Part shown: piece by piece, positions 24,731-32,725 of the stretch | How positions within the stretch are numbered: the stretch's first letter is position 1 | Layout: the number at the start of each line of letters is the position of its first letter | Assembly (NCBI RefSeq): GCF_905220975.1 | Contig: NZ_CAJNBK010000043.1 | Span: 1 to 37,474, forward strand | Source: Paraburkholderia haematera | Lineage (GTDB): Bacteria > Pseudomonadota > Gammaproteobacteria > Burkholderiales > Burkholderiaceae | DNA: 37,474 nucleotides | Direction: 5' to 3' | Translations under genes and position numbers: made by a program | The notes under the pieces: generated by a model | Databases searched by the model: none | What the model saw: the letters and a program-made list of their open reading frames with translations, nothing else | Told to the model about the DNA's origin: nothing

Positions 24731-25519
24731 CTATTTCCCGTGAAAAACCATCTCGCCTGGTTCCTGGTCGAGGTCGAACGCCTCGGCCGTGTTGATGAAC
24801 CCTCGCGCGGCGTCCTCTGTGTTGTATAAATCCATGCAAACATCCAGCATGACGGCATCCGCACCGGGGACGCCGCCGCTCGACCACACCTTGAGCAAGG
24901 TGCGCGTAGCCGCGTACGAAAGCGTCGGACCGTCGGAGAGACGCGTAACCAGCCCGGCAGCAACACGTTCGAGCGCATCGGGTTCAGCCACGTGCGTTGC
25001 AATCCCAAGTTCTCGGGCCACGCTGCCAGGAATGGATTCACCCAGCATCGCGAAACGGGACGCGTTGCTACGCCCCACCCGCTCAGCCAGCCGCTGCAGC
25101 GCGCCCGCAATGGGAAGCATCGCCGTCGTTACCTCGACGCATCGGAACACCGCGTCGGTCGACGCCACAATGAAGTCACAGTTCAACGCGAGTTCAAAGC
25201 CGCCGCCAAAAGCCAGACCCTGCACCACCGCCACGGTCGGGACCCGGAGCGCTTCGATCGCACGATACGAAGTGTTGATTTCCGCGACGAATGTACGGAA
25301 CCAGTTCAGGTCCTTTCCTGGCCATTCGCGAACCTCTCCACCAAGACTGAAGTTGGGCCCTTCGGCCCGAATGACCAGTACCCGGATGTCGCTTTCGCTA
25401 GCTTCGTGAACCGCCTCCCGCAGACACTCTGCAAACCGCGCATCGAGCCGGTTGTAGGGCGGATTCGCCAGAACGATATGTCCAACCTTCCCGTCCCGCT
25501 CAAAACGTATGCTTTTCAT
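24731..25519 (-). CDS. Enoyl-CoA hydratase/isomerase family protein 1
   Basis: A 262-residue crotonase-fold protein. The oxyanion-hole segments are FSLGGEV (about residues 57-63) and GLAFGGGFELALNCD. Both acidic positions used by hydratases are occupied, Glu109 and Glu129 in RCVEVTTAM, so true hydratase activity is plausible. PIAGALQRL replaces the usual PGAGGTQRL. GAGG precedes ATG 25519 by seven bases. It begins 64 bases after the CocE/NonD gene and ends 50 before the ligase, so the three form a core operon. It may hydrate an unsaturated acyl-CoA made by the ligase, or act as a hydratase/aldolase as in ferulate side-chain removal. Confidence 0.88.
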   Translation of the reverse strand: MKSIRFERDGKVGHIVLANPPYNRLDARFAECLREAVHEASESDIRVLVIRAEGPNFSLGGEVREWPGKDLNWFRTFVAEINTSYRAIEALRVPTVAVVQGLAFGGGFELALNCDFIVASTDAVFRCVEVTTAMLPIAGALQRLAERVGRSNASRFAMLGESIPGSVARELGIATHVAEPDALERVAAGLVTRLSDGPTLSYAATRTLLKVWSSGGVPGADAVMLDVCMDLYNTEDAARGFINTAEAFDLDQEPGEMVFHGK

Positions 25520-25583
25520 CGCCTAACCTCACTATTCAGTCAAATCCACCCAGCGTCCGTGACACTCGGGAACATTTCGTCAT

Positions 25584-27323
25584 TCAGGAGTTCTGCTTAT
25601 TCAGCGGAATGATTGGAAGAAGCAGATGTGAGGGGCGATCCGCGTCCCGGTAAACCTTGTGAGTGACCGTATTGCTGCTGGTTACGTGATACGGAATGTA
25701 CTCGACGTCGGTCATCGCGCCCGTTCCCGTAGGCGCGTCCATGCTGCAGATCTCGATACAGATCCGATGTCCGGCCTTGAACTGGTTTGCCGTTGCGAGC
25801 ACCTGGATTTCATACTTGACGATCTCGCCAGGCGTGACCGGCGCGATCGACTCTTTCGTCAGTTTGTGGAACGGTTCCGCCGGCGTGGATCGGTCAGGAT
25901 CGGTTGCGCGGTATGACGCTTTCAGCCAGCCGCGGGTAAGTTCACGCTCTGGCAACGTCTCTGGAACCGCCCGTTCGCCGACGCGGGCAGTAACGACCGA
26001 TACGTCCGGACCCACGTCCTTGAGTACAACGATCCAGTTAGTGTCTGTCTGGTCAATCTCGGCGTAGAGTGTCAGCGAAATAGGACCCGCCACCAATACG
26101 TCCTGTGCAAGCGGCTCAGTCATGTAGCGCAGGCGCTCGACCCTGGATGTTTTCTTCAGCGGCATTTGCGTGAAGACATCGGGCTCCCGATGTGCGTTAC
26201 CAACCTCCGCTGAAGGCCGAGGGGCGTCTGTGGAAAGCTGCTCCCAGCCTGAAAGGTAGTACTTCGCCCATTGCGTCTCGGGCAAAGGCCAATCAGTGCC
26301 CGTTCGCCATTCGTTGGCTCCCATGACCCAGTACCGGACCGGGGGTTCATCCATGATGCCCGTGTCGATACCCTTCAGCCAGTAGTCGTACCAGCGAATA
26401 ACTTCGTCGTGGTATTGATGGAATGGCCGCTCCAGGTGCGCCGGGCCCGTAAAGATCAGCTTGCGCGGCTGTTTGACATTGCTGAAGTAATGCTGTGCGC
26501 CAAGCCAGTGCAATTTGTACGTGTAAGCGTAGGCACCAGAACCCGTATAGAACGGCACCTTGATCGACTTGAAAATCTCCTCGGCGCGCTCAACCGTCCC
26601 TTCCGGCTCCCAAGGGTTCGTCATGATGTGGTACATCACCCCCGTGCGCTGCCCCTTCTGCGTCAGGATGTTGTACAGGTTGATGTACATCTTGTAGTCG
26701 GGATTGCGCATGGCTGCGCGCCAGAGTTCCTCTTGCGCATCAGGTAACGTGCCCGGCACACCGCGCGGTTCATGCACGGTACTGAAAACGTCAAGCAGGT
26801 ACGGGAACGTGTGAATGACGCCACCGGGATTGAAGTCCCGAAACCCGAACATACCGCCGTACGCACTACACGCGTCGTACGGAAAGATTGCCTTGAGCGC
26901 GGGGTGTCCCTGCGCCGCCGCCCGCCATTGTTCACCGGCAAAACCTGAGATCCCCACCATTCCGACCTTGCCGTCGGACCACGGCTGCTGCGTGATCCAT
27001 TCGATCATGTCGTAGTGGTCGGTATTCTCCGAGCCGTAGTGGCCTTCCGACTTGGCGGAGCCGCGCGGCTGAGCAATCACGTGCACGTAACCATTGGCGA
27101 TGAAGCGGCGAGTGTCCCCGGCTTCGATGGGCCCGAACCAGAGCGGCGCATGTGCGGGTTGCGGGGGCAAAACATCCGCAATATCCGGCCCCTGAAGATC
27201 CTTGTTGTGCAGCGCTGATGCGTACAGCACGGGATACTTGCCATCCGCATCCGGTCGATAGACGTCAACCGCAAGACGGGTTCCGTCCCGCATCGTTACG
27301 ATGATGTCGCGTTCTTCAATCAT
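25584..27323 (-). CDS. CocE/NonD-family serine hydrolase (X-Pro dipeptidyl-peptidase S15 fold)
   Basis: A 579-residue alpha/beta-hydrolase with the S15 layout: catalytic domain to about residue 330, then a C-terminal jelly-roll domain beginning near ISLTLYAEIDQTDTNW. Family members cleave aryl esters (cocaine esterase), acyl-amino bonds or antibiotics. The nucleophile is Ser126 in GMVGISGFAG, where the usual GxSYxG tyrosine is absent. The candidate His is His296 in FTGPAHLERPF. HVIAQPRGSAKSEG is the typical 'DxRGxGxSxG' region with Asp changed to Gln. No signal peptide is seen, so it is cytoplasmic. AGGAGGAG precedes ATG 27323. It is first gene of the operon behind a promoter with a TetR-type palindrome. 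It probably releases an acid from an ester or amide for CoA activation. Confidence 0.87.
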   Translation of the reverse strand: MIEERDIIVTMRDGTRLAVDVYRPDADGKYPVLYASALHNKDLQGPDIADVLPPQPAHAPLWFGPIEAGDTRRFIANGYVHVIAQPRGSAKSEGHYGSENTDHYDMIEWITQQPWSDGKVGMVGISGFAGEQWRAAAQGHPALKAIFPYDACSAYGGMFGFRDFNPGGVIHTFPYLLDVFSTVHEPRGVPGTLPDAQEELWRAAMRNPDYKMYINLYNILTQKGQRTGVMYHIMTNPWEPEGTVERAEEIFKSIKVPFYTGSGAYAYTYKLHWLGAQHYFSNVKQPRKLIFTGPAHLERPFHQYHDEVIRWYDYWLKGIDTGIMDEPPVRYWVMGANEWRTGTDWPLPETQWAKYYLSGWEQLSTDAPRPSAEVGNAHREPDVFTQMPLKKTSRVERLRYMTEPLAQDVLVAGPISLTLYAEIDQTDTNWIVVLKDVGPDVSVVTARVGERAVPETLPERELTRGWLKASYRATDPDRSTPAEPFHKLTKESIAPVTPGEIVKYEIQVLATANQFKAGHRICIEICSMDAPTGTGAMTDVEYIPYHVTSSNTVTHKVYRDADRPSHLLLPIIPLNKQNS

Positions 27324-27454
27324 GTCTCCTCCTTTGTTGGCCTGTTCGGCGTCAACAGACAGCTCTCTCAAGGCCGAAAATGTGCTTTACCCGCCGACGT
27401 GCGCTTCGCGTTCGTTTTTTTGAAAGCCGCACGATCAGGCAGATTCCGTAATTC

Positions 27455-27483
27455 ACTATACTTCACGTCCGTAAAGTATGCAA
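27455..27483 (-). promoter_or_regulatory. Promoter with TetR-type operator before the hydrolase/ligase operon
   Basis: On the minus strand TTGCAT (27483-27478), a 17-base spacer and TATAGT (27460-27455) form a clear sigma-70 promoter. The palindrome ATACTTCACG-TC-CGTAAAGTAT (27458-27479) has 9 of 10 arm positions paired and fills the spacer and part of both hexamers. That is the classic place for a repressor. The predicted leader to ATG 27323 is about 125 bases. Confidence 0.75.
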
Positions 27484-27580
27484 GACGAACGACGTGACGA
27501 ATATGAAATTTTGAATCCCAAATGAGTTGCGACGCTGGCACTGTTACGCGCCCAGAACCTCGGGTGCTAGTGCCATACGG

Positions 27581-28984
27581 TCACTGCGTGGTGCTGTTTG
27601 GAAAAGGTGGATCACCTGCCGATCCCGTACTGATATCCGTTGCGTGTTCGTTCGATATTTGCCGTTGTGCAGAGAGCACTCGGGCCATGACGGTCATGCA
27701 TACACAAGCCATCAGGAGCGGTATCGACAACAACGCACAGGTGAGCAGATACGGAAAGCCCGATATGACTATCAGACCAATCAGCGATGAACCGACAATC
27801 GACCCCAGCCGTCCGATTGCAACGTTCCAGCCGCCTCCGGACGCACGAAGCGCAGTGGGATAGAAGATGCCTGGAATGGTATTGACACAGATCAGCGGGC
27901 CTCCAACAGCTATGCCCGACAAGAAGACCACGCTCGTGTGCCACTGAGTGGCTTCGGACATGCCCAACGCTATGACAAGCAGCGAGCCTGCGCCGAACGC
28001 AACGGAAACGACCGACGCCACGTTATAGCGACGCACAAGGATAGCGAAAAGAACCGCGCCGCCGAGCGCACCGAACTGGAACATTGACGATACTTGCGAG
28101 GCGTCGTGCATCGATAGCCCCACCTGCTTCAGGTGCGTCGGCATCCAGCTTCCAATGAGAAAGAACACCAGATAACCTGCAAACTCCGCAAGCCACGTCA
28201 ACACGGTGCCGAGCCGGTATTTCCCGCTCAATAGTGCCCTGCTCCCGCGTATCGATTCGCGCGTTTCGGCGATGAATAAATGCATTCCAGAGCAGTCTAA
28301 AGACGGAAACACTTTGCCAAGAATTCGTTGCGCCTCGTCATTGGACCTTCCGCTGGCCACGACGTAGAGCGGCGACTCCGGTACTTGCCATGCGAATAAG
28401 GCAACGACCCCCAGCGGCAGAAGACCACTGAGCACCAGCATGCCTCGCCACCCCAGTGTCCCGATCGCCAATGACGTCACCAGACCGGCGGCGGCCGCAC
28501 CGAAAAGAAATCCACAGTAAGTCGATGCGAGCATCGCTGAGCGTGAACGGTCGGGGCTAAATTCCGCGACGATTGCCGACGTGGCGGGCATCGCTGCTCC
28601 GATGCCGATGCCGGTGATGAAACGCAAGGCAACCAGCTGAAATATCGACTGCGCTTCGCTCGACATCACCCCCGCGATTCCAAACCAGGCAATTGCCACG
28701 ATGCTCACTGTCCGGCGACCGACACGGTCAGCCAGTGTTCCTCCTATGATCGATCCAATCAGTAATCCCGTTAGTCCGAATGCCACCAGAGGTGAGAGCG
28801 CAGCGCTCGATAGCTGCCAATGCTGGCTTATCGCCGGCGCGATAAAACTGATCACGATCGTGTCGAAACCTTCGATCGCTGTTGCCGCGAAGCAGATGAG
28901 GAACACAGTCCACTGCTTGCGCCCCATAGGCATATCGTTAAAAATCGCGCGCACATCCCGCTGGGCATAGCCTATGCTGTTCAT
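27581..28984 (-). CDS. MFS aromatic acid:H+ symporter (AAHS family), second copy
   Basis: A 467-residue 12-helix transporter. It has IEGFDTIVISFIAPAI in helix 1, where the AAHS 'DGxD' is EGFD. It also has GTLADRVGRRTVSIVA in loop 2-3, GIGIGAAMPATSAIVAEFSPDRSR and WMPTHLKQVGLSM. ATG 28984 has AAGGAC upstream. It follows the porin gene by 85 bases, giving an outer- and inner-membrane uptake pair. It is clearly a different protein from the transporter at 10851-12224, so the two modules carry separate importers. The C-terminus ends in a short polar tail of about 30 residues. Confidence 0.9.
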   Translation of the reverse strand: MNSIGYAQRDVRAIFNDMPMGRKQWTVFLICFAATAIEGFDTIVISFIAPAISQHWQLSSAALSPLVAFGLTGLLIGSIIGGTLADRVGRRTVSIVAIAWFGIAGVMSSEAQSIFQLVALRFITGIGIGAAMPATSAIVAEFSPDRSRSAMLASTYCGFLFGAAAAGLVTSLAIGTLGWRGMLVLSGLLPLGVVALFAWQVPESPLYVVASGRSNDEAQRILGKVFPSLDCSGMHLFIAETRESIRGSRALLSGKYRLGTVLTWLAEFAGYLVFFLIGSWMPTHLKQVGLSMHDASQVSSMFQFGALGGAVLFAILVRRYNVASVVSVAFGAGSLLVIALGMSEATQWHTSVVFLSGIAVGGPLICVNTIPGIFYPTALRASGGGWNVAIGRLGSIVGSSLIGLIVISGFPYLLTCALLSIPLLMACVCMTVMARVLSAQRQISNEHATDISTGSAGDPPFPNSTTQ

Positions 28985-29069
28985 CGCTTTGTCCTTGATG
29001 ATCGGCCACCGGGTTCCGGTGTCAATCTGATTTCACTTGTCTCTCAACGTCACCGACATCACCTGTTCG

Positions 29070-30170
29070 CTAAAACCGGTGACGGATTCCAACCCGCAAC
29101 AAGCCCTGGGTTTGTCCACTCGACGGTGAAGGAATCAACGTGATCTGCGCCTGAGTCGCCGAACCCGCCGCTTTCAGCAGTTCGGCCGCAAAGTAAACAT
29201 CGGTCCGCTTCGAGAGGAAATAGTTGGTGTAGAGATCGATCGCCCGATAGATTGGCGTCGCGGATGTCGCATCCACTTTGCCGTGCGTGTAGATGTACGC
29301 CGCACCTGCGAATAGAAACGGCGTAATGAAGTAACCGGCGTTTGCCTCGTAGTTGTCAAACCGCACGTCGCTGCCAAGAAAGCCTTTCTTGAATTTCGTC
29401 GATGTGTACACGAAGGCAATTGAAGCGCCGCCAAGCTTGTACGATGCGCCTACCCCCGCGATGGATTCGCTTTGCGCGTTCTGCACGTACGGGGCGTAAA
29501 TGATGTTTCGCGGCGCGATGCTATCGAATGCGGCAGCATACGGATTCTTGATGATCGTATAGGCAGCGGCAACATACAGAGGGAAGCTTATTCCGTTGTA
29601 ACTCAGTCCCACCGACGTCACACTATTCGTGGAGAATTGTCCGGGCTGCCCACCAAAGCTATAGAGCCCCCCAAATGTGAACCCTCCAATTTTGGGGCTG
29701 GCGTATTTGACCGAGTTGTTGATGCGTATGCTCCCTCCAACGTTGTCAACGTCACCGGCGTGAGCGAAGACGACCGCCCAGTTCAAACCGGCAGCAACGG
29801 GGGAAAGCATCTCGGCTACTTCCTCGTATTGACGCCCAAGCGTGAATGTCCCATACGGGCTTGAGATTCCAACGTACGCCTGTCGGCCGAACAAACGGCC
29901 ATTGTTCGACAGGTTTCCGCTAGACACGTCAAAGCCGTTTTCCAACGTAAAGACCGCTTTGTAGCCTCCACCCAGGTCTTCGGCGCCGCGCAGCCCCCAT
30001 CTGGACAGCGATCCACCTCCACTCTGAAGCAACCAGGCTGAATGTCCGTTTTGATTGCTTGAGTAGGTCAAGCCTTCATCCAGCAGACCGTACAGCGTCA
30101 CGGAACTTTGCGCATACACCGCGGCAGGCATGACACAACAAATCGCCGCGGCCCAGGACAATCTCTTCAT
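29070..30170 (-). CDS. Gram-negative porin
   Basis: A 366-residue outer-membrane porin with a standard signal peptide (MKRLSWAAAICCVMPAAVYA) and mature start QSSVTLYGLLDEGLTYSSN. Typical strands and motifs are SRWGLRGAEDLGGGYKAVFTLENGFD, GRLFGRQAYVGISSPYGTFTLGRQY, YFLSKRTDVYFAAEL and the terminal LRVGIRHRF. GGAG lies before ATG 30170. It is followed by the AAHS transporter in the same direction and probably provides a matching outer-membrane pore. It is only partly similar to the porin at 4447-5607. Confidence 0.93.
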   Translation of the reverse strand: MKRLSWAAAICCVMPAAVYAQSSVTLYGLLDEGLTYSSNQNGHSAWLLQSGGGSLSRWGLRGAEDLGGGYKAVFTLENGFDVSSGNLSNNGRLFGRQAYVGISSPYGTFTLGRQYEEVAEMLSPVAAGLNWAVVFAHAGDVDNVGGSIRINNSVKYASPKIGGFTFGGLYSFGGQPGQFSTNSVTSVGLSYNGISFPLYVAAAYTIIKNPYAAAFDSIAPRNIIYAPYVQNAQSESIAGVGASYKLGGASIAFVYTSTKFKKGFLGSDVRFDNYEANAGYFITPFLFAGAAYIYTHGKVDATSATPIYRAIDLYTNYFLSKRTDVYFAAELLKAAGSATQAQITLIPSPSSGQTQGLLRVGIRHRF

Positions 30171-30513
30171 CTCCAGTCTCCTTTGTCATTTTTGAATGAA
30201 CGACCAACTGACACATCAGAGTTGCTGAATGAAGGATATGTCTAAATTTTCCAGTCGTATAGTTTAATTTGGATAGGAGTATCCCCAGGTATGCTTCGCC
30301 TGACGAATGAAGGGAACGGGTACCGGACACCGCACAGGGACCCGGAAGGAGATTGAATCTGGCAGCCCATCAGATCGGAAATCGATGGTGACGTCACGTA
30401 GCACCGGCTTGACGTGGACGCCAGAAGGCAAAGGAGATGGGTGGACTGGGTCAGATGACAGCGTCGTCAATTCAGGACTTTTGCAGTCCTTCCTTGAGAC
30501 GCGATGGTCATCA
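30171..30513. other. Intergenic region before the porin
   Basis: No gene is seen. The AT-rich part at 30235-30285 is the likely porin promoter region. It contains a short perfect inverted repeat, GGATA-GGAG-TATCC (30271-30284), of unknown meaning. It has no match to the MarR-type or TetR-type palindromes described elsewhere in the window. Confidence 0.45.
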
Positions 30514-31302
30514 TCAGGTCGATGCGTTTCTGGGCGAATCAGAGCCTGCGACGAATTGTGCGACTCGCTGGGAAAACGCTTGCGTCGACGCGCATCGCAG
30601 GAACGCATGTTTTTCCTGTTCAAGATGGCGCTCAAGGTTATCTTCGGCCACCATTCCAACAAGCGACTTCATTTCTCTGACCGCTGCCGCGGGCACATCA
30701 ATGACTTTCCGCGCGAACGCCAGACTGGCTTCCTGCAAGGAAGCGGGTTCGGCAATGCGCTGAACGAGCCCCAACTGTCCAGCCTCGCCCGCACTCAACG
30801 AGTCCCGCGTCAACAGGATCTCTAATGCCCTAGCTGCCCCCAATCGACGCGCCAGATGGAAAGACAGACCGCCGTCGCTAGATGTTCCCAGCTTGGCGTA
30901 GCCGACGACAAAGCGGGCAGCGCTCGACGCTACCACCAGGTCGCACGCCATTGCCAGCGAAAAGCCCGCCCCTGCTGCCGCCCCTTGAACGCTGGCGATC
31001 ACCGGTATCGGCAAGCGCCGCAGCGCCACAATCGTGGCGTTCAGTGCGCTAATTAGCGATTCGAGGTAGGCATCGGAACGCTGCAGTCCGTCAGAAATCT
31101 GGCGAAGATCTCCGCCGGCTGAAAATATTCTGCCTTTGGCTTGAAGTATCACTGCGCGATACTTCGACGACCCCTCAACCTCGCGGAGGGCGCCCAGCAG
31201 TTCATCGCAGAAAACCTTGTCGATCGCGTTCGCGCGTGCTTCGTCCACCATCGTGACGAAGGCGATGTCATCGCTTGATGTCAGCGTGATTTTGCTTTCC
31301 AT
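30514..31302 (-). CDS. Enoyl-CoA hydratase/isomerase family protein 2 (PaaG-like)
   Basis: A 262-residue crotonase-fold protein whose active site points to isomerisation rather than hydration. The two hydratase glutamates are missing: Ser115 stands in GAGFSLAMACD and Tyr135 in FVVGYAKLG. Asp143 in SSDGGLSF sits where PaaG-type isomerases have their catalytic Asp. Oxyanion-hole segments FSAGGDL and GAAAGAGFS are intact. AAGGAC precedes ATG 31302. The gene is alone behind a near-consensus promoter with a TetR-type half palindrome, divergent from TetR at 31707 and 343 bp upstream of the porin. It may shift a double bond in a ring or side-chain CoA ester made by the ligase. Confidence 0.87.
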   Translation of the reverse strand: MESKITLTSSDDIAFVTMVDEARANAIDKVFCDELLGALREVEGSSKYRAVILQAKGRIFSAGGDLRQISDGLQRSDAYLESLISALNATIVALRRLPIPVIASVQGAAAGAGFSLAMACDLVVASSAARFVVGYAKLGTSSDGGLSFHLARRLGAARALEILLTRDSLSAGEAGQLGLVQRIAEPASLQEASLAFARKVIDVPAAAVREMKSLVGMVAEDNLERHLEQEKHAFLRCASTQAFSQRVAQFVAGSDSPRNAST

Positions 31303-31389
31303 TTGTCCTTGATCCGTGAATCAAATCTGTAGTCGGACTCAGTTCTGCCGTCGTCCGGGCGGAACACCTGGATCCGCCAGGTTATCTCC

Positions 31390-31417
31390 ATTATACTTTA
31401 CGCAATGTAAATTTAAA
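31390..31417 (-). promoter_or_regulatory. Promoter of the PaaG-like gene with TetR-type operator half
   Basis: Minus strand: TTTAAA (31417-31412), a 16-base spacer and the consensus -10 TATAAT (31395-31390). Overlapping it is ATACTTTACG (31393-31402), identical to one arm of the palindrome at 27458-27479. The following TGTAAA makes the shorter inverted repeat TTTAC-N5-GTAAA. This lies between the divergent PaaG-like and TetR genes, the usual place of a TetR operator. Confidence 0.68.
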
Positions 31418-31706
31418 GAAAAATCAGGCATCATGGGACGGCCGTGTCTCGCTCGAAGTTGTCGGCGCGTGAGGCCGGTGGTAGCCAGATAGTGTGGTAC
31501 TGTGCCGGCCAAATCGACTGTGCTCAGCGGGTTCAGCGGGTTCAGCGACGCTCGGGATTCGGCGGCGAGTGTGTGATACCGTTGTGAAGCCTGCCTTCGT
31601 TGACGGTCGCGGCTTGCTACGCCTACGCGGTGTTGGCCTGTCAGAAGGCGGAAGGCACTGGAGCACAGAAGCAACGAAATAACGAATTTCCCAATCGAGA
31701 AACCAA

Positions 31707-32465
31707 ATGGCGGACAGCGCAGGTTCCAAGAACGTTGGTAACAAAAGCAGACCGACCGAACTCAAACGTGCAGAGCAGCAGCGGGCGCAGGAAACCCGCT
31801 CCGCGATCCTGAACGCGGCACTTGCCGAATTCGCCACGAAGGGCTTTGAGGCTGCGAGTATTCGCAGCATCGCGGATCGCATCGGCTTGCAACATCCGCT
31901 TATCACCTACCACTACCGATCCAAAGACGTTCTCTGGCAGGCGGTGGCGGAGTTTGTGTTCGAACGCATTCGCCATGAGTGGGACGCCTATCTGACCGAT
32001 ACGCCCCCTGCCATGGCGGCGGACCGGGTAAAACTCGTGTATCGAGCTTTGTTCCGGTTCACAGTTGATTTTCCCGAGTTTCATCGCTTCATGCTGCAAG
32101 AGTTCCTTGTGTACAGCCCTCGTTTGCAGTGGCTCGCCGACACTGTGCTCAAGCCATTGATCAACTGGTTAATTCCACAGATTCGCGCGGCGCAGGATGA
32201 ACACGCCATGCCACGAGTCGAACCGATCCTCTTGCACTATCTCATGATCAGCCTGACCTCAACGCTTTCTGGATTCGGCCCGGAAATGCTGGCGACCAGC
32301 AATGTTTCTGCGTCCGATCCCGCCGTTGTTGATGCGTATTGGCAGATGGTCGAGGCGCTCGTCTTCAGCAAACAACCGGAGCCGCAATGCGCCGACAAGG
32401 CCGAATCACCTTCGGGCAAGTCCGGTAGTCGGCCCCGCGCATCCGCACGCGTGAAGAGCAGCTGA
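31707..32465 (+). CDS. TetR-family regulator (second of a paralogous pair)
   Basis: A 252-residue TetR repressor with a helix-turn-helix (TRSAILNAALAEFATKGFEAASIRSIADRIGLQHPLITYHYRSKDVLW). Its ligand domain is nearly collinear with that of the TetR at 19087-19770 (PEFHRFMLQEFL, MISLTSTLSGFGPEMLATS). It carries an extra C-terminal tail of about 30 residues rich in Ser, Lys and Arg, which the paralogue lacks. It is divergent from the PaaG-like gene, with an operator-like element in the shared 404-bp region. It is the best candidate for the repressor of the 20-31 kb module. The similarity of the recognition helices suggests that both TetRs see the same DNA site. Confidence 0.9.
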   Translation: MADSAGSKNVGNKSRPTELKRAEQQRAQETRSAILNAALAEFATKGFEAASIRSIADRIGLQHPLITYHYRSKDVLWQAVAEFVFERIRHEWDAYLTDTPPAMAADRVKLVYRALFRFTVDFPEFHRFMLQEFLVYSPRLQWLADTVLKPLINWLIPQIRAAQDEHAMPRVEPILLHYLMISLTSTLSGFGPEMLATSNVSASDPAVVDAYWQMVEALVFSKQPEPQCADKAESPSGKSGSRPRASARVKSS

Positions 32466-32725
32466 GGGTTCCCGCGCGACTGCCGCGTTATCCATTTCTC
32501 AGTTCGGCATTGATGAGTGTCGGGTTGCGGCTCGTCCGGTTGAAAAGCTGACCGTGGCGGCCGCTGGGCTGAACGTGCGCAAATGATCCAGCGCCACTCC
32601 GTTAGGCATCCATCTACTAAAACGATAAGTTTCATCTGAAAATATAGGCTATCCAGATTGGAAGTCGAGGCCTATCGTCCGGGTTTCCGGCAAACGCATC
32701 GTTTGCCACCTCGGAGACAATTTTC

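Noticed and set aside
19087..32465. The two TetR genes considered as direct repeats of a composite transposon
   Set aside because: They are diverged paralogues with different C-termini and no flanking target duplications or transposase genes.
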